Assembly: GCA_002171575.2 (NCBI GenBank)
Contig: NHEI02000010.1
Span: 1-12,159 of the forward strand
Length of the DNA: 12,159 nt
Origin: Flavobacteriaceae bacterium TMED81
Lineage (GTDB): Bacteria > Bacteroidota > Bacteroidia > Flavobacteriales > Flavobacteriaceae
Reading direction: 5' to 3'
Shown: piece by piece, positions 1-5,546 of the stretch
Layout: each line of letters begins with the position of its first letter
Numbering within the stretch: the first letter of the stretch is position 1
Position numbers and translations under genes: made by a program
The notes under the pieces: model-generated
Databases searched by the model: none
What the model was told of the DNA's origin: nothing
Seen by the model: the letters and a program-made list of their open reading frames with translations, nothing else

Positions 1-2
1 AG

Positions 3-72
3 CCATAACATAAGTAGGTTAAGTTCATGGTAAGATTTGGGGCAAAAAAGGAGGAGTCTTTCCTCCTTTTTT
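3..72 (+). ncRNA. Putative ~70-nt small RNA, copy 1
   Basis: The sequence can fold into two stem-loops. The 5' one (3-30) pairs CCATAAC with GTT-C-ATGG (one bulged C) and, after an A-A mismatch, TAA with TTA around a GTAGG loop. A 13-nt linker (31-43) follows, then a 12-bp terminator hairpin ending in T6. No convincing reading frame fits. Any promoter for this copy would lie left of the window. The assignment as an RNA gene rests on folding and on duplication as copy 2; expression is inferred. It could instead be the 3' tail of an upstream transcript. Confidence 0.4.
44..72 (+). terminator. Bidirectional intrinsic terminator, copy 1
   Basis: AAAAAAGGAGGA (44-55), loop GTCTT, then TCCTCCTTTTTT (61-72): perfect 12-bp arms with T-runs in both directions. 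It would end the copy 1 RNA. Confidence 0.85.
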
Positions 73-86
73 ATTTTACACATATT

Positions 87-107
87 GGAGCTTTTCGCTC
101 CTTTTTT
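87..107 (+). terminator. Second intrinsic terminator after copy 1
   Basis: GGAGC (87-91), loop TTTTC, GCTCC (97-101), followed by six T. A five-pair GC-rich stem with a T-run, probably a back-up to the hairpin just upstream. Confidence 0.6.
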
Positions 108-138
108 ATTTCTTCAAAATATTTTCTTGAAAAGAGCA

Positions 139-165
139 TTGGTTTCCAAAAAAAATGTATTTTAG
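139..165 (+). promoter_or_regulatory. Promoter-like element before small-RNA copy 2
   Basis: TTG at 139-141 and TATTTTAG at 158-165 resemble the Bacteroidetes -33/-7 pattern (TTG and TAnnTTTG). The -7 box has one mismatch and the 16-nt spacing is short, so this is only suggestive. Its main support is that the implied start (~170) coincides with the repeat boundary. Confidence 0.35.
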
Positions 166-170
166 CAGAA

Positions 171-240
171 CCATAACATAAGTAGGTTAAGTTCATGGTA
201 AGATTTGGGGCAAAAAAGGAGGAGTCTTTCCTCCTTTTTT
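171..240 (+). ncRNA. Putative ~70-nt small RNA, copy 2
   Basis: This is identical to copy 1 over its whole length, with the same 5' hairpin (171-198), linker and terminator hairpin (212-240). A promoter-like element (TATTTTAG at 158-165) places a predicted start at about 170, which is just where the repeat begins, so the repeat equals one predicted transcription unit. I do not recognise the family; it is too short for 6S RNA, tmRNA, SRP RNA or 5S rRNA. Role and target are unknown. Confidence 0.45.
212..240 (+). terminator. Bidirectional intrinsic terminator, copy 2
   Basis: Same perfect 12-bp-arm hairpin as at 44-72, with six T on the plus strand and six T on the minus strand. It ends the copy 2 RNA and could also back up termination of the convergent sod gene. 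Confidence 0.85.
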
Positions 241-247
241 ATTTTAC

Positions 248-273
248 AAAAAAAAGGAGCGATTCGCTCCTTT
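248..273 (-). terminator. Terminator of the superoxide dismutase gene
   Basis: AAAGGAGCG (253-261), loop ATT, CGCTCCTTT (265-273): perfect 9-bp arms. Read on the minus strand the hairpin is followed by an unbroken T-run (252-248), and it lies 30 bp past the sod stop codon. Confidence 0.85.
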
Positions 274-302
274 GTTATTTTACCGATAATCGTATGGATT
301 AC

Positions 303-908
303 TTATTTGGCTGCTTCAAAGTGATTTGCAACCACTCCCCAATCAATGACATTAAAAAAAGCATTTATATAGTCGGGTCTGCGATTTTGATAATTGAGAT
401 AGTAGGCGTGTTCCCAAACATCAAGCCCTAGGATCGGCACCCCATCACAAGCAACACCAGGCATAAGAGGGTTGTCCTGATTCGCGGTTGCGCAAACTTC
501 TAAACGCCCACCCTTATGAACACACAACCAAGCCCATCCGGAACCAAATTGTGTTGCGGCAGCTGCGCTAAAAGCAGTTTTAAACTCATCAAAGGAACCA
601 AACGAACTGTGAATCACATCAGCTAAATCGCCCGAAAGAGCCTTTGGACTTGGGCTCATCACGTCCCAAAACAGACAATGATTATAAAACCCACCACCAT
701 TGTTACGAACAGCGCCATTGCTCATATCGAGGTTTTGAAGGATATCCTCAATAGACTGCCCTTCAAGGGGTGTACCAGCAATAGCTGCATTGAGTTTGGC
801 AGTATATCCAGCGTGATGCTTGGTGTGGTGAATCTCCATGGTCCGCGCATCGATGTGCGGTTCCAAGGATTCATAAGAATATGAAAGTTGAGGAAGTTCG
901 AAAGACAT
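303..908 (-). CDS. sodA: Superoxide dismutase, Mn/Fe family (Mn-type signature)
   Basis: The enzyme converts superoxide to oxygen and hydrogen peroxide. It has 201 residues, the usual length, and no signal peptide, so it should act in the cytoplasm. The family start (YSYESLEPHIDARTMEIHH) is intact. The four metal ligands are visible: His27, His77 (in FYNHCLFW), Asp163 and His167 (in LDVWEHAYY); Tyr35 is the second-shell tyrosine. Gly73 and Gln144 (in TANQDNPLM) follow the manganese-type pattern rather than the iron-type, although many Bacteroidetes enzymes are cambialistic, so metal choice is an inference. It is transcribed away from addA from its own strong promoter and ends at a clear terminator, so it is probably monocistronic. 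Four cysteines (78, 129, 139, 154) are present, one directly after a metal ligand. Confidence 0.97.
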   Translation of the reverse strand: MSFELPQLSYSYESLEPHIDARTMEIHHTKHHAGYTAKLNAAIAGTPLEGQSIEDILQNLDMSNGAVRNNGGGFYNHCLFWDVMSPSPKALSGDLADVIHSSFGSFDEFKTAFSAAAATQFGSGWAWLCVHKGGRLEVCATANQDNPLMPGVACDGVPILGLDVWEHAYYLNYQNRRPDYINAFFNVIDWGVVANHFEAAK

Positions 909-931
909 AATTTTTTATTTGTGATGAACAG

Positions 932-961
932 CAAATTTATGTAATATTAAACAATTGACAA
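932..961 (-). promoter_or_regulatory. Promoter of sod
   Basis: On the minus strand TTG (961-959) and TAAATTTG (939-932) are separated by 19 nt, a full match to the Bacteroidetes -33/-7 consensus. The expected start near 926 leaves an AT-rich leader of roughly 15-20 nt before the ATG at 908. Confidence 0.8.
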
Positions 962-976
962 GATGACCAAAATCCA

Positions 977-3900
977 TTGAAAAAAAACCCGAACCCATCC
1001 TTTCTTATCTATGATGCCTCTGCAGGTTCAGGAAAGACCTATGCCCTTGTGCGATATTATTTACAGGCGGTTTTAAAAACAGATAATCCAGAACAATACC
1101 AGTCAATTTTAGCCATAACATTCACAAACAAAGCGGCGCAAGAAATGAAGACGCGCGTTTTGACACAGTTGGAAGAATTTTCGTCTGCACAGATTCTACT
1201 CGAGCCAACAGAGCTTTTTTTAGAAATTGTTGCGTTATGTGGGACAACAAAACAAACGATACAACAACGCGCGGCGAAAACCCTATCCCATCTTCTTCAA
1301 CATTACGGTCACTTTTCGATTACGACCATTGACAGCTTGACCCATCAAATCGTGCGCACATTTTCTAGGGACTTGGGGCTGAGCTCCACCTTTGAATTGA
1401 TGTTTGAAACAGACCAATTTCTAGAGCAAGCCGTAGATTTTTTAATAGAACAAACAGGAGAAAGCAAGCAGCAAACAAAAATTCTGACCGATTTTGTCAT
1501 TCAAAAAGCCAAAGACAACCGTTCGTGGGATATTTCATACGATCTGAACAATATCGCATCGCTGGTTTATAATGAAAACCATTATCAGCAGCTTCGTCAA
1601 ATAAGCGACAAAACGTGGACAGACTTTCTGCAGTTACAAAAACAACTACAAACCCTTAAAGCAAATGGTGTTGAAGCCATTAACAACCGATCAAAATCTT
1701 TATATGATAAAGTCATCAATTCAAACATTGATGCGGCATCGTTTTCCCACAGAGAACTTCTCAATCAACTGGAGAAAGGACAGTCTGAAAACCCAAGCTC
1801 GATTCCAAGCAATCGATTGTTGAGCCAAAATGAAAACCAACAACTGTTAAAAAAGTCTGCTGGTCAGCACGAACAAGACGCCTTGAGCCGTTTGCAAAAC
1901 GACATCGATAAGTGGATTGATGAGATTGCTTATCTACAAAACAAGCAAACCCTTCTTAACCTAATCGAGAGACAACGCGTTCCGTTTTCTACTCTTCATG
2001 CGATTTATCAAACCACACAAGAGCTACAAGAGAAACAAGACATAAGACTGTTAAGCGGATTTAACCCCCTGTTATTTGAAACAATAAATGGGATGCCAAC
2101 GCCATTTATTTACGAGCGCCTCGGGGTTAAATACACAAATCTTTATATCGATGAGTTTCAAGACACTTCGGTTTTACAATGGAAAAACCTCATTCCACTA
2201 TTGGAAAATGCCACGGCAAGTCCAGACAGCGCAATACTTTTGGTTGGCGATGCCAAACAATCGATATACCGCTGGCGAGGAGGCTACCCCGAGCAGTTTA
2301 TGCGACTTGCCAAAGGTGAAACACCCTTTTCCATTTCACCAGAAGTCATTAAGCTACCGAGAAACTACAGAAGCCAAGATACAATTGTAAAGACCAACAA
2401 CAGTTTTTTTAAACAAGCGGCGGCAAAATTAAAAACGCCAGATTATCAAAGCTTATTTATAGAGGGAGCAAATCAGGAAACCAATGACAAACCAGGAGGG
2501 GCAGTGACCTTTACATTTGTTGAGGGAAATACACTGGACGAGCGCGAACCAAATTATCTTGAAGCCGTACACCAACAAATTATCGACTGCGAAAGCCGCG
2601 ACTACAAGCGCAACGAAATTTGCGTTTTGGTGCGCACGCGCAATCAAGGGGTTTTGGTTACCGAATATTTAGCGCAGCAAAAGATTGATGTGATCTCTGC
2701 AGAAACCCTACTTCTTTCCCAAAGCACAACGGTCAATGTGCTGTTGAGCTGGATCCGACTGCGATCAAACCCAACTGATGAAGTGTCTCGGAAAGTGATT
2801 TTAGATTATTTTCGGAATGATGATCAAGACCCTTATGACAGGGACCGATCAGGGCTAAAAAAACCGATCAAGGATTTCGTCCATCAAATCAACAACGACA
2901 AACACGCGTTTTCTTATAAACGATTCGCTAAAGCAAACCTCTATGAAGCGGTAGAATACACGATCGAAGCATTTGGAATGACAGCAAACCTTTGCCCATA
3001 CCTTTCTGGGTTTTTAGAGGAAATCATAGAATACACAAGGAGTAAAGCCAGTAGCGACAATGGGTTTTTATCACATTGGGAAGAAGTGAAAGACCGCCGC
3101 TCGATCCGTCTAACTTCAAAAAACAATGCGGTTGAAGTGATGACGATTCACAAAGCCAAAGGACTAGAGTTTCCAGTAGTGATTTTTCCTTTTGCCGAAA
3201 CAAAAATTTACGCTACCCAGCCCACAACACACTGGCTCGATGTGTCACAGAGTGAGTTTGCGGGCTTTTCTTCTCTACTAGTCGGGTTGAACAAGGGCTT
3301 TTCAGAAACCAGTGATGAAAATCAAGCGATCTACGAGGCCGCAAGAGAAACCCAAGCTTTGGATGCGCTCAACACCCTTTATGTTGCCATGACTCGTCCG
3401 GAAAAGGAGTTGCATATTGTTAGTTATGACCCGAAAAAAACATCGAATACGTATGCAGATTTATTTATAGAATTTGTCAACACAAACGATTTACCACAGT
3501 TGGGTGATCGTCAATACATAAGCGGTGACCTTTCCATAAACAAAACCAGTTCACCACCAGATCAACTTACAAAAACAGCAAAATGGATTGTAAACCCGAA
3601 CGTTGATGCTACATTTCGAAAAAGCAATCCGTTTGGAAGCCAAGTCAAAAAAAATGCGGTTGATTTTGGCTATGTGTTTCATGAAATCATGGCTCGTATT
3701 TATGTAAAAACAGACGTTGAAGAGGCGGTACAATTTGCTTACAGTCAAGGACACATAGGAATAGATCAGCTCGACCAGCTTCAAAATGTAATTGACGAAC
3801 TTGTTTACCATACAGAACTGGAGAACTTTTTTAATTCCAACAACGCCCAATACAACGAAAGAACCCTTTTACGCCCAGAGGGCTCGCCATTGCGACCGGA

Positions 3901-4084
3901 TTGCTTTGTAGTACTTCCCAACAAAGCGATTGCTGTCTTAGATTATAAGACAGGAAAACCCAGACCGGAACACAAAGACCAACTCCTCGAATACGCTTCT
4001 TTTTTTGAGAAATTAGGACATCAAATCACCCAAAAAACAATCGTTTATGTGGACCAAAAAGTCACATTGGAACATATTTACTAA
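977..4084 (+). CDS. addA: AddA-like UvrD-family helicase with C-terminal nuclease
   Basis: This is the motor and nuclease subunit of an AddAB-type complex, which unwinds and trims broken DNA ends so that RecA can load. Superfamily 1A helicase motifs are in order: Walker A ASAGSGKT (14-21), DEFQD (392-396), VGDAKQSIYRWRG (about 422-434), LPRNYRS (460-466), MTIHKAKGLEF (722-732) and LYVAMTRPEKEL (801-812). The C-terminus carries a PD-(D/E)XK nuclease: His902, Asp975, and Asp989-Tyr-Lys991 in LDYKTG. At 1035 residues it is shorter than the Bacillus protein (about 1230), as is common in Bacteroidetes. The start is a TTG: an in-frame TGA at 956 excludes a longer version and no ATG lies before the Walker motif. 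A five-codon ORF (963-980) ends in TTGA across this start. An A8 run fills codons 2-4. The partner addB lies 1.5 kb downstream, beyond an OmpA gene. Confidence 0.93.
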   Translation: MKKNPNPSFLIYDASAGSGKTYALVRYYLQAVLKTDNPEQYQSILAITFTNKAAQEMKTRVLTQLEEFSSAQILLEPTELFLEIVALCGTTKQTIQQRAAKTLSHLLQHYGHFSITTIDSLTHQIVRTFSRDLGLSSTFELMFETDQFLEQAVDFLIEQTGESKQQTKILTDFVIQKAKDNRSWDISYDLNNIASLVYNENHYQQLRQISDKTWTDFLQLQKQLQTLKANGVEAINNRSKSLYDKVINSNIDAASFSHRELLNQLEKGQSENPSSIPSNRLLSQNENQQLLKKSAGQHEQDALSRLQNDIDKWIDEIAYLQNKQTLLNLIERQRVPFSTLHAIYQTTQELQEKQDIRLLSGFNPLLFETINGMPTPFIYERLGVKYTNLYIDEFQDTSVLQWKNLIPLLENATASPDSAILLVGDAKQSIYRWRGGYPEQFMRLAKGETPFSISPEVIKLPRNYRSQDTIVKTNNSFFKQAAAKLKTPDYQSLFIEGANQETNDKPGGAVTFTFVEGNTLDEREPNYLEAVHQQIIDCESRDYKRNEICVLVRTRNQGVLVTEYLAQQKIDVISAETLLLSQSTTVNVLLSWIRLRSNPTDEVSRKVILDYFRNDDQDPYDRDRSGLKKPIKDFVHQINNDKHAFSYKRFAKANLYEAVEYTIEAFGMTANLCPYLSGFLEEIIEYTRSKASSDNGFLSHWEEVKDRRSIRLTSKNNAVEVMTIHKAKGLEFPVVIFPFAETKIYATQPTTHWLDVSQSEFAGFSSLLVGLNKGFSETSDENQAIYEAARETQALDALNTLYVAMTRPEKELHIVSYDPKKTSNTYADLFIEFVNTNDLPQLGDRQYISGDLSINKTSSPPDQLTKTAKWIVNPNVDATFRKSNPFGSQVKKNAVDFGYVFHEIMARIYVKTDVEEAVQFAYSQGHIGIDQLDQLQNVIDELVYHTELENFFNSNNAQYNERTLLRPEGSPLRPDCFVVLPNKAIAVLDYKTGKPRPEHKDQLLEYASFFEKLGHQITQKTIVYVDQKVTLEHIY

Positions 4085-4089
4085 TTTTG
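4082..4089 (+). promoter_or_regulatory. Possible promoter -7 box for the OmpA gene
   Basis: TAATTTTG is a perfect TAnnTTTG box and overlaps the addA stop codon (TAA at 4082-4084). No TTG stands at the usual 19-21 nt upstream; the nearest (4067-4069) is only 12 nt away. The implied leader is about 18 nt. Confidence 0.45.
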
Positions 4090-4112
4090 CACCGAAACCA
4101 ATCAAAGAAAAA

Positions 4113-5474
4113 ATGAAAAAACGTATATTATTTACTCTGATTTTGGGAGCTCAAGCCTTGATCTTGCAGGCACAAACAGCAGTTAACCCTTGGCAAATTA
4201 CACTTGGGGCAAACGCAGTTGAGTTTTATGAAAGGGGAGGAGTACAATATCAAACGGGAAATGACGGGATTCAATTTGATAATAAAGTCAATTATTCAAA
4301 ATATTTATCTTATTTAGAGCTTTCTCGATATTTTGGAAAGGGAATTTCATTTCATGTCGGAGGGACTCTTAACCAAGTTGATCGAATTACATCAAACCCA
4401 TCTGAGAACCCAGACTTATATTTCAGCGTTGATGGCGGGTTTACGTTTTCATCGACGGCTTTTTTGGACACGGGGAATTTAAACCCCACCTTAAGTCTAG
4501 GAGCGGGATATACGAACATCAATGATTACGACCACATGACCACCAACTTAGGCGTTGGACTGACTTATATGTTTGACCAGAGTTTTGGGCTTACGCTTAA
4601 AGCCAAAAGAAAAATATTTTCGAGGGAAGTTAGTGATCTAATCGGCAACGATGGAGATAGCGGAGACTATGTCAATCACTTTTTATTTGGGTTTAGCTAT
4701 GCATTTGGTAATGGAGACGCAGATCGAGACGGCGTTAAAGATGATGTAGATGCATGTGTAAACACCCCCGGTCTACCAGAGCTCAATGGTTGTCCAGACG
4801 ATGATGGAGACGGCGTTCGCAACAGCGAAGATGACTGTCCAGACGTTCCGGGCTTAGCAGCTTTGGCAGGATGCCCAGATACGGATGGCGATACGGTCGC
4901 TGACAAATACGATTCTTGTCCAGAAACGCCAGGCATACCAGCGTTGGATGGATGTCCTGATGCAGATGAAGACGGGATTGCTGACAATGATGACAATTGT
5001 CCAGAGGAATTTGGTCCTGTCGAAAACAATGGTTGCCCTTGGTCAGATCGAGATGGTGACGGAGTCTTTGATAAAGACGACAATTGCCCTGATGTTCCAG
5101 GTACTGCCACAAACGCAGGTTGCCCAGAGTATCCAATTGAAGGGCTCGAGGAATTATCCGTTAAGTTTGGATCAGATTCATTTGAGATTGATGCTACTTT
5201 TGAAGAGCAACTAGCCGAAGCATTGCGTATAATTGAAGCAAACAGTACGGCAAAAATCATAATCGAGGGGCATGCGGATTCTACAGGAAATGACCAGATT
5301 AATCTTCCACTTTCAGAACTCAGAGCGAGTCAAGTTTTAGATTATCTTATTCAAGCGGGAGTCAGCCCAGATCGCTTAAGCATTGTCGGTTACGGCTCGT
5401 CTCAACCATTAGGAGACAACAACACTGCTGATGGACGTGCTCAAAACCGCCGAGTAGATTTTGCGGTGGAGTAG
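4113..5474 (+). CDS. OmpA-family outer-membrane protein with TSP3 repeats
   Basis: The 453-residue protein is exported to the outer membrane and anchored to peptidoglycan. I chose the ATG at 4113 because it opens a standard signal peptide (MKKRILFTLILGAQALILQAQ); the frame is open back to 4047 but the extra 22 residues would bury it. Residues ~23-198 form a beta-barrel-like domain with alternating aromatic strands, ending YAFGNG. Residues 202-338 hold five calcium-binding thrombospondin type 3 repeats. Residues ~345-453 are the OmpA C-terminal domain, with GHADSTG (386-392; Asp389) and LSELRA (Arg404) matching the diaminopimelate-binding residues, and QNRRVDF near the end. It begins 28 bp after addA and is closed by a strong terminator. 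The role is structural or envelope-related; there is no known link to DNA repair despite its place between addA and addB. Confidence 0.93.
   Translation: MKKRILFTLILGAQALILQAQTAVNPWQITLGANAVEFYERGGVQYQTGNDGIQFDNKVNYSKYLSYLELSRYFGKGISFHVGGTLNQVDRITSNPSENPDLYFSVDGGFTFSSTAFLDTGNLNPTLSLGAGYTNINDYDHMTTNLGVGLTYMFDQSFGLTLKAKRKIFSREVSDLIGNDGDSGDYVNHFLFGFSYAFGNGDADRDGVKDDVDACVNTPGLPELNGCPDDDGDGVRNSEDDCPDVPGLAALAGCPDTDGDTVADKYDSCPETPGIPALDGCPDADEDGIADNDDNCPEEFGPVENNGCPWSDRDGDGVFDKDDNCPDVPGTATNAGCPEYPIEGLEELSVKFGSDSFEIDATFEEQLAEALRIIEANSTAKIIIEGHADSTGNDQINLPLSELRASQVLDYLIQAGVSPDRLSIVGYGSSQPLGDNNTADGRAQNRRVDFAVE
4716..5126 (+). repeat. Five tandem TSP type 3 repeats (coding)
   Basis: Five units of about 27 codons, each of the form DxDGDGVxDxxDxCPxxPGxxxxxGCP with two cysteines (ten in all). 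The acidic DxDxDG loops bind calcium in this family. Unit 4 is the most divergent (EEFGPVENNGCPWS). Confidence 0.9.
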
Positions 5475-5498
5475 TTAGAGCCACAAACTAAACAACAC

Positions 5499-5532
5499 AA
5501 AAAAACGCAGTGAAAACTCACTGCGTTTTTTT
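5499..5532 (+). terminator. Strong terminator after the OmpA gene
   Basis: AAAAAAACGCAGTGA (5499-5513), loop AAAC, TCACTGCGTTTTTTT (5518-5532): perfect 15-bp arms ending in seven T. It stands 24 bp after the OmpA stop and only 14 bp before the addB start codon. Confidence 0.9.
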
Positions 5533-5546
5533 ATTTTTATGCTACC

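Larger units (their letters stand above)
3..80 (+). repeat. 78-bp direct repeat, unit A
   Basis: Positions 3-80 match 171-248 without mismatch. Beyond the perfect match both copies go on to a second, weaker hairpin of similar sequence (GGAGC...GCTCC at 87-101 and 256-270), so the original duplicated unit was probably about 110 bp. Further copies could exist left of the window. Confidence 0.95.
171..248 (+). repeat. 78-bp direct repeat, unit B
   Basis: Second copy of the perfect 78-bp repeat, 168 bp downstream of the first. Its right flank has become the terminator region of the convergent superoxide dismutase gene. Confidence 0.95.

Noticed and set aside
195..431. Plus-strand frame of 78 codons across the small-RNA repeat and the sod 3' end
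   Set aside because: It runs through two terminator hairpins and antisense to sod. The related frame in copy 1 (from ATG 27) also reads through terminator stems, so coding is unlikely.
4047..4112. Upstream extension of the OmpA reading frame from 4047
   Set aside because: The extra 22 codons overlap addA and would put 22 residues ahead of a standard signal peptide.
4697..5260. Long minus-strand open frames (up to 187 codons) opposite the OmpA gene
   Set aside because: They lie antisense to the TSP3 repeats, are rich in Ser/Pro/Gly from the repeated plus-strand codons, and have no recognisable domain. They are shadows of the repeat.
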